DNA of 64,000 bases from an uncultured Clostridia bacterium (GTDB taxonomy: Bacteria; Bacillota; Clostridia; Oscillospirales; Ruminococcaceae). Positions 35,174 through 44,517 of the stretch are shown here, in pieces (position 1 is the first letter of the stretch; each line of letters opens with the position of its first letter). The stretch lies in assembly GCA_947089135.1 (NCBI GenBank), contig CAMUJF010000014.1, positions 12,090 to 76,089 of the forward strand. Reading direction: 5' to 3'. The translations under genes were made by a program, and so were the position numbers. Below the pieces are notes generated by a model. The model searched no databases. It saw only the letters and a program-made list of their open reading frames with translations, and was not told where the DNA came from.

Positions 35174-38125
35174 TCAGACTACAGCCTCTCCGCTGTTTTC
35201 CTTAAGAATATCCGCGGTACCGTCCGCTATCATATCAAGCATATGCGGAACGATAGATGGATCGAACTGTCCTCCCTTGCCCTTTTCAAGCTCCGAAATT
35301 ATCGTTTCCGAGCTTAGAGGTTTGCGGTAGCACCTCTCGCTTGCCATGGCATCGTATGTGTCCGCCACGCCGATTATCCTTGCCACAAGAGGAATGTCCT
35401 CCCCGGCTCTGCCCTCGCAGTAGCCGCCGCCGTCATAGCGTTCATGGTGGAACTTCGCACCCTCAGAAATGCCGTTAAGCGCAGTAAAGTTTTTCAGTAT
35501 GTCCGCACCGATCTTAGGGTGGGTCTGAATGACTTCTCTTTCCTCCGGATCAAGCTTTCCGGGCTTGTTGAGTATATGGTCGGGAATACCTATCTTTCCG
35601 ATATCATGAAGCAAAGCCACATAGTAGATGTGCTCCTGCTCCTCAGAAGACAGCCCCATACGCTTTGCAAGCTCTCTGGAGTACCTCGCCACACGTATTG
35701 AGTGACCGTTTGTATATTTATCTTTAGCGTCAATAGTACCCGCAAAGGTAAGCAGCGACTGCTCCAGAATGTCCTGATACTCGCGCTGTCTGCGTCTGGC
35801 AAGCTTTACCTTTGCCGCAGAAATGGGAGTAATGGAACCCATAGCTATCGCCATAAGCGCAAACGCCGCACACACCCAGAACAGCGGGTGTTCAACAAGC
35901 TTTTTGCGTTTCCTTATCTCAATGCTGCATGAGTTCCCGGATTTTACGTCCGTATCCTCCGATCCGTCGGGCGCGATAACTCTCATTCCGAATTCGTACC
36001 GCCCTCCCGAAAGATTCGTATAGCTGACAGAACCGCTTTTTGCACCGTCAAGAACGATCTCCTCGTCATCGAAGCCGTCAAGCCTGTAGCCGATCGAAAA
36101 TCTTGTGGTATCGGTAAAGGACAGCGCGGCAAAATTTATCGTAACGCGCTGCGCACCGCTGGATATCGTCATATCCTCCGGGTGGTCGTAAACCGTTCCG
36201 TCCACTTCGATACTGCTGATAACAACCTTCGGCAGCTCATTTTCGGGAGCGGTAAAGCCAAACTCGCTTATGCCGTTTCTTGTGGCAAGGTAAAGCTTTC
36301 CTCCATCAGAGCAGTGCCATGTATTGGCATTCAGCGAACCGGACAGACCGTATTCAAAGCCGTAGGTCACAGGATCGCCCGTTCCGCCGTTCAGCAGGTC
36401 TGAGCGGTCTGCGGCAAGTATGCCGTTATTCTGGAGCAGCCACAGAGTACCGTCTATAAGGTAAAAGTCAAAAATACTTCCCGGACCCTTTTCAAGCGCT
36501 TCAAGCTTTGTGAACAAGCCGTCTTTCATGTAGTACAGGCTGCTTCCCGCGCTGATAAAATAGCAGTTCTTCTCGGTATCGCTCAGCATACGCAAAACAA
36601 CGCCCTCGCTGAGTCCCTCGGAAAAGCTGTGTGAAACGACCTCGCCGCCGTTCTTTATTTCGTAAATTCCTCCTCCGTCGCTGCCGGCAAATACAGAACC
36701 GTCCTCGGTTTCAAGCAGTGAAAGAACAGCAGGGTACTCAAGATTGGTAAAGCTTTCAACCTTTCCGTCACTGATAAAGCTTGCTCCGTTCTGCGTACCG
36801 ACCGCGATAGTACCGTCCTTAAGCTCCAGCAAAGTCCTCGCCCTGTCTCCCGCAAGACCGTCCTTGCTGCTGTAGGAAACTATTTCGCCGCTGTCGGGAT
36901 CATACATCAGAACAGGAACATCCGAATAGGAGGCCGCCCATATACGACCTTTTGAATCGGCGATTATATGCCTTACACGTATACCGTCAAGCATTTCCGT
37001 CAGAGGACTTTCGACCCTCCGCCAGTCCGCTCCGCATACTATAACGCCGCTGTCGGTACCGATATATTTAAAGTCTCCGCTGACAGCCACGGCGTTCAAA
37101 GCGATACCATCAAGCTCCGCCGCCGAGTTGGGGGAAGAATAGCAGCCTTTGGTGTACCTGACAATACCCTCGCTTGTGGAAGCGAGCCAGACGTTTCCCT
37201 CATAATCGACAAACGCGCTGTTGAGCGAGACTGCCCCGTCGCTTTCACTGAATTCCCTTACCGTGCCGTCGGGATATATCATGCCGAATCCGTGCAGACC
37301 GCTTACGGTCATTTCGCCTCCGCTCATCATTCTCATGCTGTTGTGGGTGATAACGTTCTCCATGTCGTAAAACTGCGTTTTCATGCCGCTTTCAAGATCG
37401 GACGAATCAAAGCTCAGCCGCGCGACCTTGTTTCCTGCGCTGCCGAGCCAGACGTCCCCGTCCGCTCCGGTTGCGACGCTGTAGACGGACTCTCCCTCGC
37501 CGAAAATATCTCCGCCCGGAATAATGCTTACAAGCTTTCCCTCATACAGTACCGCGCAGCCGCCGGAGCTTTCCGCACCCCAGACCCTGCCGAATTTGTC
37601 GACTGCAAGGGAGTACACCGTCTGTCCCGACAGCTCGGAGATATCGTACACAGTCATCATACCGTCCGCAATCTGAGCCACTCCGGAATTTGAGCAGGCG
37701 TAAACCACGCCGCCCTCGTCCTCGGCAAAGCCTCTCACGCACAGGAAAGTATCCTTGGGCTGACCGTCGGGCTGAGCGATACTGCCGTTTTCGTACACAA
37801 ACACGCCCGCGTCGTTAGTACCTATCCAAAGTCTGCCCGACGAATCCTCAAAAAGCATTCTCACCGAAGAGGACGGCAATATGCCCTCGGAGCTGAAATT
37901 GCGGAACTCCGTACCGTCGAAACGTATAAGACCGCCGTAGCTGCCTACCCAGACATAACCGTCGGAGGTTTGCAGAACATCGTTCGCCTCGCCCGTGGGC
38001 AGACCGTTTCTCTCGTTAAAAACCGTTCTTACATAGGGAAGTTCTTCCTCCGCGGACGCCGCCGCAGTCATTGAAAAAACAAAAAGCACCAAAATAATCT
38101 GAAACGCCAAAATTTTTCTTATCAC
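35174..38125 (-). CDS. HD-GYP phosphodiesterase with periplasmic-type two-component propeller sensor
   Basis: Membrane sensor of 983 residues. After a signal/membrane helix (1-27) come repeated reg_prop blades (for example SDGYVWVGSYGGLIRFDG and SSGRLWIGTNDAGVFVYENG) forming beta-propellers to about residue 640, a Y_Y_Y domain (about 645-740), one membrane helix (about 755-780) and a cytoplasmic HD-GYP domain (about 800-975). HD is intact (LLHDIGKIGIPDHILNKPG). The second motif reads HHERYDGGGYCEG, so the Pro of GYP is Cys. HD-GYP enzymes hydrolyse cyclic dinucleotides, mainly c-di-GMP. Start GTG 38125 has GAGGTG 6 nt upstream; GTG 38134 is an alternative. First gene of the operon with trkA and trkH. 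Confidence 0.92.
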   Translation of the reverse strand: MIRKILAFQIILVLFVFSMTAAASAEEELPYVRTVFNERNGLPTGEANDVLQTSDGYVWVGSYGGLIRFDGTEFRNFSSEGILPSSSVRMLFEDSSGRLWIGTNDAGVFVYENGSIAQPDGQPKDTFLCVRGFAEDEGGVVYACSNSGVAQIADGMMTVYDISELSGQTVYSLAVDKFGRVWGAESSGGCAVLYEGKLVSIIPGGDIFGEGESVYSVATGADGDVWLGSAGNKVARLSFDSSDLESGMKTQFYDMENVITHNSMRMMSGGEMTVSGLHGFGMIYPDGTVREFSESDGAVSLNSAFVDYEGNVWLASTSEGIVRYTKGCYSSPNSAAELDGIALNAVAVSGDFKYIGTDSGVIVCGADWRRVESPLTEMLDGIRVRHIIADSKGRIWAASYSDVPVLMYDPDSGEIVSYSSKDGLAGDRARTLLELKDGTIAVGTQNGASFISDGKVESFTNLEYPAVLSLLETEDGSVFAGSDGGGIYEIKNGGEVVSHSFSEGLSEGVVLRMLSDTEKNCYFISAGSSLYYMKDGLFTKLEALEKGPGSIFDFYLIDGTLWLLQNNGILAADRSDLLNGGTGDPVTYGFEYGLSGSLNANTWHCSDGGKLYLATRNGISEFGFTAPENELPKVVISSIEVDGTVYDHPEDMTISSGAQRVTINFAALSFTDTTRFSIGYRLDGFDDEEIVLDGAKSGSVSYTNLSGGRYEFGMRVIAPDGSEDTDVKSGNSCSIEIRKRKKLVEHPLFWVCAAFALMAIAMGSITPISAAKVKLARRRQREYQDILEQSLLTFAGTIDAKDKYTNGHSIRVARYSRELAKRMGLSSEEQEHIYYVALLHDIGKIGIPDHILNKPGKLDPEEREVIQTHPKIGADILKNFTALNGISEGAKFHHERYDGGGYCEGRAGEDIPLVARIIGVADTYDAMASERCYRKPLSSETIISELEKGKGGQFDPSIVPHMLDMIADGTADILKENSGEAVV

Positions 38126-38489
38126 GCCGCTCACCTCATCTTAATCAGTGGGAATGCCGAAAATCTTAACCATACTATTTTATCACCTTTTAGAACGTAT
38201 TTCAAGTCCCATTATGCAAAAAAAACAAAAAAACGGTTGGCAGATTTACCGCGGCTATACGGTTATAAGTAGTACACATGATTTTGTATAATTTCCACAA
38301 TTTTTTTGTATGATATTGTTTGCTTGTACTCTTGAAAAAGCTGTGCAAATCTGCTACAATATTAATATGAATGAAGTATGTTTTTTTTTGTCGGAAGTAT
38401 GAACGCAATTTACAAACTATGCTGAACAGCTGCGGAGGAGCTTTCGGCGAAACAAATTCGTTCAAATACAATGAAAAGAGGTTTTTTAT
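38126..38489. promoter_or_regulatory. divergent intergenic region with promoter for the surface protein gene
   Basis: Plus strand: TTGAAA (38332-38337), 17-nt spacer, TACAAT (38355-38360), then a leader of about 120 nt to the AGAGG site before ATG 38490. Near 38215-38235 a run of A residues reads as T on the minus strand. No cyclic-dinucleotide riboswitch was recognised upstream of the HD-GYP/trk operon. Confidence 0.7.
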
Positions 38490-41207
38490 ATGAAATTGAA
38501 AAAACTGTTGGCGGCGGTCACTGCGGCTGCGCTGGCGGTAACGACAATGGCTGTCACGAGCTTTACGGCGAGTGCGGCAGCGTTTACTCCGTACATTTTG
38601 CTAAACGTTAATTCAAATACATGGGGAATTAACGGATCTTGGGTGGCAGCAGATAAGACGGAAATTATTGCGGGTAAAACCGAATATGAGTTTACGTATA
38701 CCGCAAGCAAGGATGACACATGGAACGGCGATGATGCTAAAATCGAAGCCTATTGCTACAGCCCTATGGACAACTTGAAAAATATGTCTATAAAATCTGT
38801 ATCTATAAACGACGCTGATAAGAATATATCAGTAAATGCAGGTTCATATAATCCATATTTATGGGATAATATAGAGAGCGGTTCCGTTCCCGGTTATTCC
38901 ATGCAAGTTGATGCAGCTACAGTAAAAGCTCTTGGAGATGTATCTAGCGGTGATGTTTTTAAGATTGTTGTAACTGCTACTTTAGACGAAAACGTCAAGA
39001 GTATCGGCAGTGCTAATTTTACTTGCTCTAAAACAGCAACTACAGAACTGGCTGTCGGCGATTCATTTACCATTACTTACGATGACACAAATACCCCTCC
39101 TACAGCTAAATGGGTAGTAAAATGCGCATTCGGTGAAGATTTTGCAGACTCGGGCATTTCAAACAGATGGCCTCAGCTTGTAAACGCTGACGGATCTGTG
39201 GATAACAGTGCTGCTGAAGATACAGGTTTGTCTGTCGAAAAGGCATCGAATAATGTGTACACATTTACTGCAACAAGTGCTTCAAAAGCTGAATTTTCAA
39301 TAAACGTTGAAGCATCGGCAGCAGGAGATTTTAGTGACACACAGTATTTGGGACAAGGCGGCGGAAGCTGGAAAGTAGTTGATAACGGCGGCACAACCCC
39401 TCCCGAATCCGAAACAGTTAATTTGAGATTCCCCACAGATGCAATTGAACTTACTGTAGAGGAAAATGAATGGGACGGACAGGATCCTCACGGTTTAATG
39501 GCAAAGGCTGACTTCGAAACAACTGATTCTCCTATTATCGGAAAAACATTTGACGAACTTGGCAATACAACACTTAAACTTACAGGAGTAAAATTTGACA
39601 ATTGTTCAATAGAGAGCGTACAGGCAAGCGACGTTAAGATAACGCTTTACACCCAGTGGGGCAGCGGCTGGACTTGGAAGCCTGCGGCTGAGGTATCATT
39701 GGATAATACCAATTTTACATTTGACCTGTCAACCATAGAAGGTGTTGACGGTGCAGATGAATTGAAGAAATATGGTTTCCAGATTACAATTGGTGACGGT
39801 AGCAAATTTGACGGTTTAGCAGCAGGTGATACTGTTAAGATTAACTACAACAACGGCGGCGACGATCCCACACCTCCTGTTACAGGAAGTGCTCTCTGGG
39901 AAGGCAATACTGATATGGGAACAGATTGGTCTGCAAACGTACAGATTCCCGCGGCTAAGTTTGCCGAAATCAAAGTTGGCGACACGCTTAAATATACTTT
40001 TACCTGTGAATCCGGCGCTCAGATGAAGATTGCGAGCTTGACAGAGGGTTGGCCTGTTATTCCCGGACCTAACCCCGATCCCGAATGGGGCGTTATAAAC
40101 ATAAACGGCACATCTTTCAGCTTTGTATTGACCGCTGATGACGTTACTGCTCTTAAAGAATACGGCATGGCGGTTTCCGGTCAGAAATATACCCTGACAA
40201 AGGTTGAGCTTGTTCCAAAGTCAGAGCCCAAGCCTCCCGTTGATCCTGATCACACTCATACTCCCTCAGCAGCATGGACAAGCGACAAAACAGGTCACTG
40301 GCACGCTTGCTCCGGCTGTGACGAAAAAGTTGATTTCGCCGCTCATACAAGCGACGGAGGCACAATCACAACTCCAGCAACAGAAACAACAGCAGGCGTA
40401 AAAACATATAAGTGTACTGTATGTAATTATGTTATCAAGACAGAACCTATCCCTGCGACAGGCACAGGAAGCTCCATAAATCCTTGGGCTCCTCCCTCCT
40501 ATATAGGCGCACCTGTAATCCCATTCGGCGGTGTAACCAACACAGGCGCTCCCTCTATTGGCGGCAAGAGCGGCTGGGAAGTTATTTCCGCAGAGATTAC
40601 AACAGCTTCCGACGGAGATAAGATCGTGGTTGATATGAACGGCGCAGAAAAAATTCCGTCTACAATCCTCGGCGATGTCGAGGGCAAAGACGTTGATGTT
40701 GTCTTCAACATGGGCAGCGGCATTAAGTGGACTATCAACGGTCTCAGCGTAACATCTAACAAGACGATCAATTTTGATGTTACAAAGAATACAAGACATA
40801 TCCCCGACGAAATAGTTGACAAGGCAGAGGGTTCGCACAAAAAGCAGATTTCCCTCGACCATAAGGGTAGCTTCGGCTGTGTAGCAACTTTGTCATACGA
40901 TATAGGCACAAAGTACAACGGACGTTACGCCAACCTTTTCTACTATAATCCCAAGACAGGTGAACTTGAATTTGCAGATTGCAGCCTGATTTCCGGCGGC
41001 AACGCGAAATTTACTTTTACACATGCTTCTGATTACCTCATCACTATAAGTGATGAGCCTCTCGGTGAGTTTGAGGACGTTTCCTCGGCATCGGGAATCG
41101 TTTCCGATAACAACTCTATCGGAAACGGAATTGCAGTCAGTGCAGTTCTTGCAGCAGTTGTTCTCGGCTTCGGGGTCGTTGTTTACAAAAAGCGCAGACA
41201 TAACTAA
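38490..41207 (+). CDS. large cell-surface protein with C-terminal membrane anchor
   Basis: Exported protein of 905 residues. Signal peptide 1-30 (cleavage after ASA), then several beta-rich modules: two repeats with a GDSFTITYDDTN/GDTVKINYNNGG ending (about 30-220 and 310-455), and a third module 465-575. The segment 588-665 is rich in His/Cys (HTHTPSAAWTSDKTGHWHAC ... KCTVCNYVIKTEP), a pattern common in clostridial surface proteins. A C-terminal domain (690-860) precedes a membrane helix (about 875-897) and KKRRHN. No LPXTG or dockerin was seen. Probably binds a polymer or forms part of the cell coat; function unknown. Confidence 0.85.
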   Translation: MKLKKLLAAVTAAALAVTTMAVTSFTASAAAFTPYILLNVNSNTWGINGSWVAADKTEIIAGKTEYEFTYTASKDDTWNGDDAKIEAYCYSPMDNLKNMSIKSVSINDADKNISVNAGSYNPYLWDNIESGSVPGYSMQVDAATVKALGDVSSGDVFKIVVTATLDENVKSIGSANFTCSKTATTELAVGDSFTITYDDTNTPPTAKWVVKCAFGEDFADSGISNRWPQLVNADGSVDNSAAEDTGLSVEKASNNVYTFTATSASKAEFSINVEASAAGDFSDTQYLGQGGGSWKVVDNGGTTPPESETVNLRFPTDAIELTVEENEWDGQDPHGLMAKADFETTDSPIIGKTFDELGNTTLKLTGVKFDNCSIESVQASDVKITLYTQWGSGWTWKPAAEVSLDNTNFTFDLSTIEGVDGADELKKYGFQITIGDGSKFDGLAAGDTVKINYNNGGDDPTPPVTGSALWEGNTDMGTDWSANVQIPAAKFAEIKVGDTLKYTFTCESGAQMKIASLTEGWPVIPGPNPDPEWGVININGTSFSFVLTADDVTALKEYGMAVSGQKYTLTKVELVPKSEPKPPVDPDHTHTPSAAWTSDKTGHWHACSGCDEKVDFAAHTSDGGTITTPATETTAGVKTYKCTVCNYVIKTEPIPATGTGSSINPWAPPSYIGAPVIPFGGVTNTGAPSIGGKSGWEVISAEITTASDGDKIVVDMNGAEKIPSTILGDVEGKDVDVVFNMGSGIKWTINGLSVTSNKTINFDVTKNTRHIPDEIVDKAEGSHKKQISLDHKGSFGCVATLSYDIGTKYNGRYANLFYYNPKTGELEFADCSLISGGNAKFTFTHASDYLITISDEPLGEFEDVSSASGIVSDNNSIGNGIAVSAVLAAVVLGFGVVVYKKRRHN

Positions 41208-41218
41208 ACTCCAATGAT

Positions 41219-41256
41219 AAAAGGTTTCCGTTCCTTATCGGACGGAAGCCTTTTTC
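41219..41256 (+). terminator. terminator of the surface protein gene
   Basis: 11-bp stem with one G-U pair, AAGGTTTCCGT with ACGGAAGCCTT, followed by TTTTTC. Confidence 0.85.
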
Positions 41257-41342
41257 TTTATGAAATTACAATGACTTACTGTTGTTCTTAACTGTTCTCT
41301 GCAAAGACGTTTTTTCACGAAATTCTGCTAACATAACACATA

Positions 41343-41375
41343 AAAAGGCTGTGCAATTTTTTCTGCACAGCCTTT
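41343..41375 (-). terminator. terminator of the sigma/serpin/VWA operon
   Basis: Perfect 12-bp stem (41344-41355 with 41364-41375), 8-nt loop, T run on the minus strand, just downstream of the VWA gene. Confidence 0.9.
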
Positions 41376-41390
41376 AAGCACAGTAAATAT

Positions 41391-43229
41391 TTAATATCCG
41401 CGCCTGTCCATGGTTTTTACCAGATAGACAAATTCGCTTTTGTATTCATCGGACTTGTAATCGTATCCCTCAAGCATTTCAAGTATCTGTCCACAGCTTG
41501 CAGTGCCTTTGTAGTCGCTTCCCCGCAGGATCATTCCGAACTCCGCCGCCGCTGCCGCAAAGGTCATATTTCTCGGCATTTTCGCGCTGTAGCTTTCCAT
41601 TGTAACGGGTACGGAAAGCAGCTTGCTCTTGTCTCCATCGGGCTGCTTATAGCGCAGGGAAACTGTCAGAAGCTCGTCTTTATTGCCTGTCACGGTATTT
41701 TGCTGATATTTCAGTTCCGCTTCGGGAATGGACGTTCCGCTGCCGTTTGGAACTATCTCATACAGCGCGGTAACTGTATGCCCCGCTCCGATCTCGCCCG
41801 CGTCCTTGGTATCGTCCGCAAAGTCCTCGTCGGCAAGAGCGCGGTTCTCGTAGCCTATCAGACGGTATCCCGAAACGTTTGCGGGATTGAATTCCACCTG
41901 AATTTTAACGTCCTTAGCCACGGTGTAAAGAGTACCGCTCATTTCCTCCACAAGAACCTTTTTAGCCTCTGTCTCGCTGTCAATGTAGGAGTAGTTTCCG
42001 TTGCCGTGATCGGCAAGAGCCTCCATGCGGTTGTCCTTAACGTTGCCCGTACCGAAGCCCAGCACCGACAGGAACACGCCCGATTCACGCTTTTCCTCAA
42101 TAAGCTCCGTAAGCTCTTCCTCGCTGGACAAACCGACGTTCAGGTCGCCGTCAGTAGCCAAAAGCACGCGGTTGTTGCCGTTCTTGATAAAGTATTTTTC
42201 CGCAAGCTCGTAGGCACGGTTTATTCCCGCCTCGCCGTATGTGGAACCGCCCGCTTCAAGACTGTTTATTGCGTTCTTTATCTTTTTCTTGTCCGCGCCG
42301 CTCGTGCCCTTGAGGACAACGTTTTCCTCGCCCGCATAGGTCACAATAGATATCCTGTCGTCTTCGGTGAGGGTATCCGTCAGCATTGTGAAAGCTTTCT
42401 GTACCAGCGGCAGCTTATCCTCCGAGAACATAGACCCGCTCACGTCTATCAGGAATACCAGATTGAGCGGTTCGCGCTCCTCTTGCTGAATGTCCTCCGC
42501 TTTCAGTCCCACCAGCAGAAGCTTTGTCCCGCTGTTCCAGGGACAGTCGGAAAGCTCCGTCGTTACCGAGAACGGATCCTCCGTTGCCGGCTGAGGATAA
42601 CTGTAATCGAAGTAGTTAATGAATTCCTCAACGCGAACCGCATCGGGATTGATGTATCTGCCCTCCTGTATCATACGGCGCACATTGGCGTATGAGGCGG
42701 TATCAACGTCAATGGAAAATGTAGACAACGGATTTTCCGCTACCGACTTGTAGCCGCTTTCGATAATGCTGTTGTACTCCTCGGTGTTGAAGTATTCCTG
42801 ATAGCTGTAGTTTCCGGCTGAATTCCATGCACCTGCGCCTGTAGTATTTCCCGTAGCGTAAGTATCGTCTGCCGGAGCTTCCTCTGCCCATATGCCTTCC
42901 GCAAGGTAGGTATCGTCCGCAGGATCTTCATCATCAACTTCAACGCCTACCAAACCGCCGTTCGCAGTATTGCCGCTGTCAGCCGTCGCATCACCATGCT
43001 GGAGAACTCCCGAATTTCCGGTTGCTTGTGGTATATAATCTTTTATAGAAGCGTCTCCCCTATCTGCATTGGGATCAAAGCTATCGTCGCTTTTGCCTCC
43101 TGCATCAGCCGCTGTTGTTTCATAATATCCGCCGTCCGCCGCGCCTGAATCGCTGCTACTGCATGCCGACAGCATTCCCGCCGCAGTCAATATTGCCATT
43201 ACCGAACATACAAATCTTTTGTTTTTCAT
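41391..43229 (-). CDS. von Willebrand factor A domain lipoprotein (YfbK-like)
   Basis: Surface lipoprotein of 612 residues. The signal ends in LSAC (Cys23), then a polar, acidic linker to about 140. Residues 150-235 are the VWF_A N-terminal module (NPLSTFSIDVDTASYANVRR). The VWA domain has the MIDAS motif IDVSGSM (Asp262, Ser264, Ser266), binding Mg and a ligand. The C-terminal third is the DUF3520-like domain (TVTALYEIVP ... LSLRYKQPDG). YfbK-type proteins occur in many bacteria with unknown function. Here it is the last gene of an ECF-sigma operon with two serpins, 12 nt after the second. Confidence 0.93.
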   Translation of the reverse strand: MKNKRFVCSVMAILTAAGMLSACSSSDSGAADGGYYETTAADAGGKSDDSFDPNADRGDASIKDYIPQATGNSGVLQHGDATADSGNTANGGLVGVEVDDEDPADDTYLAEGIWAEEAPADDTYATGNTTGAGAWNSAGNYSYQEYFNTEEYNSIIESGYKSVAENPLSTFSIDVDTASYANVRRMIQEGRYINPDAVRVEEFINYFDYSYPQPATEDPFSVTTELSDCPWNSGTKLLLVGLKAEDIQQEEREPLNLVFLIDVSGSMFSEDKLPLVQKAFTMLTDTLTEDDRISIVTYAGEENVVLKGTSGADKKKIKNAINSLEAGGSTYGEAGINRAYELAEKYFIKNGNNRVLLATDGDLNVGLSSEEELTELIEEKRESGVFLSVLGFGTGNVKDNRMEALADHGNGNYSYIDSETEAKKVLVEEMSGTLYTVAKDVKIQVEFNPANVSGYRLIGYENRALADEDFADDTKDAGEIGAGHTVTALYEIVPNGSGTSIPEAELKYQQNTVTGNKDELLTVSLRYKQPDGDKSKLLSVPVTMESYSAKMPRNMTFAAAAAEFGMILRGSDYKGTASCGQILEMLEGYDYKSDEYKSEFVYLVKTMDRRGY

Positions 43230-43241
43230 AGTAACTCCTCC

Positions 43242-44504
43242 TTAAATGTCCTGCATAACGCCCATAAAGAGAGTTTCGCCGGAAGCCGTTTTTATTTCGT
43301 ACATAAAGGGTCTGTCAACAGTAAACTCTATGATATCCTCCGCGGGAACTGCCGCGCCCTCGTCCATTACTACCAATGTGGCAGCAGAAGCTTCAGTGCC
43401 TTCCTCGTCGCAAATTATCTTAGCCGCCTGAATTATTTGGGAAATGTACAGAATCTCGTCACTGTCGGTCATCTCGCCGAAAGCCGCTGCCGAGGGATCA
43501 AACGCATCCCGAACGCCGAGACGTTCAAGCATTTCCAGTAAAGAACCGCCGCTTTCGCACTCAAATTTCGGCATAGACAGCACAACATCCGCCATATCGT
43601 AACTCGCTTCAAACTCGGCGTTAAGTTCGTCAGCGCTCATCTCTCCGATAAGGTCGGCGATTTGCGCGTTTTCGTCCAGCGGCAGGTACACCCGCATATA
43701 AGAACCGTCCGTATAGGGCAGAACTACCGACTTGAATTTCTTGCCCTCGCCGTACTGCAATCGCTCAGCCAAATGCATTGTCGGTACGGCTGCCCAGCCG
43801 CTTTTTCCGTAGAAATCCCCGTCGCGTGTATAATTTATATCAAATTTGCAGACCCACTCGTTTTTGAAGTACAGCGCGTTCACCAGCGCAAGCCGTGCGC
43901 CCTCGGACAGTGGATCTTTCAGCAGTTCGGGTATCATTCCTTTGGTATTTTTATCCACCCACTTGTTGATCTTCTTCCTGGTCTTTTCAGCAGGCAGATC
44001 CTCGGTAAAGCTCTCTGCATCGAAAACGTCCTTTAAAGTGCCGCTGTAACCCTTGGCAATTTTCAGCTTTTCGGACAGCCATGCCGAGTTTGCCGTTGAT
44101 ATAGTTTTAGATCCGTCAAGCTCCGCGATTATCCTGCCGCAGTCGGCAAGCATATCCTCCCTGCCGCCGTAACCGAACAGATCAAGCAGCTCCTTTTCCG
44201 TATCCGTACCGCTGTCCGTACCCGCAGCCGCCATACTAATCGCAATCTTCGCGCTTAGCGGCGAGATAACAAAGCTGTCATTTTCCTTAAGGTATTCTTT
44301 CAGAAACGCGCTGTTGAAGCTGCCGTATATCTCCTCGGTTGAGTACACCGCTTCGGTGTGAGTGATTTCGGTTTCTTTCGCAGTTTCAGAAGCCGTCACC
44401 GTTTCGGTCGGTGTATCGTAAGTACCATCAGTTCCGCATGAGGAAAAAATTCCCACGGCAGTCAGTACCGAAACTGTCACAGCTAAAAATTTTGTTTTCT
44501 TCAT
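43242..44504 (-). CDS. serpin, surface lipoprotein (first of pair)
   Basis: Serine-protease inhibitor of 420 residues. Lipoprotein signal ends in IFSSC (Cys23), with a Thr/Glu linker to about 60. The serpin fold is complete: SFVISPLSAKIAISMAAAG, ANSAWLSEKLKI, INKWVDKNTKGMIPELL, LALVNALYFKNEW, and the end VDRPFMYEIKTASGETLFMG. The reactive-loop hinge EEGTEASAAT (367-376) is the alanine-rich type of inhibitory serpins. Counting from P17 gives P1 at about Gly383, but the scissile bond could be nearby (VVMDEGA). Related gut Firmicute serpins (siropins) inhibit neutrophil elastase-like proteases. Downstream of a second serpin by 13 nt. Confidence 0.95.
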   Translation of the reverse strand: MKKTKFLAVTVSVLTAVGIFSSCGTDGTYDTPTETVTASETAKETEITHTEAVYSTEEIYGSFNSAFLKEYLKENDSFVISPLSAKIAISMAAAGTDSGTDTEKELLDLFGYGGREDMLADCGRIIAELDGSKTISTANSAWLSEKLKIAKGYSGTLKDVFDAESFTEDLPAEKTRKKINKWVDKNTKGMIPELLKDPLSEGARLALVNALYFKNEWVCKFDINYTRDGDFYGKSGWAAVPTMHLAERLQYGEGKKFKSVVLPYTDGSYMRVYLPLDENAQIADLIGEMSADELNAEFEASYDMADVVLSMPKFECESGGSLLEMLERLGVRDAFDPSAAAFGEMTDSDEILYISQIIQAAKIICDEEGTEASAATLVVMDEGAAVPAEDIIEFTVDRPFMYEIKTASGETLFMGVMQDI

Positions 44505-44517
44505 ATTATAGCTCCTT

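Noticed and set aside
36968..37693. Plus-strand open frame of 241 codons
   Set aside because: Antisense to the propeller region of the HD-GYP sensor gene; no initiation signal.
38135..38489. c-di-GMP or c-di-AMP riboswitch near the HD-GYP/trk operon
   Set aside because: No conserved aptamer core could be recognised on either strand.
41700..42695. Plus-strand open frame of 331 codons
   Set aside because: Antisense to the VWA lipoprotein gene; composition is a mirror of the true frame and no motif is seen.
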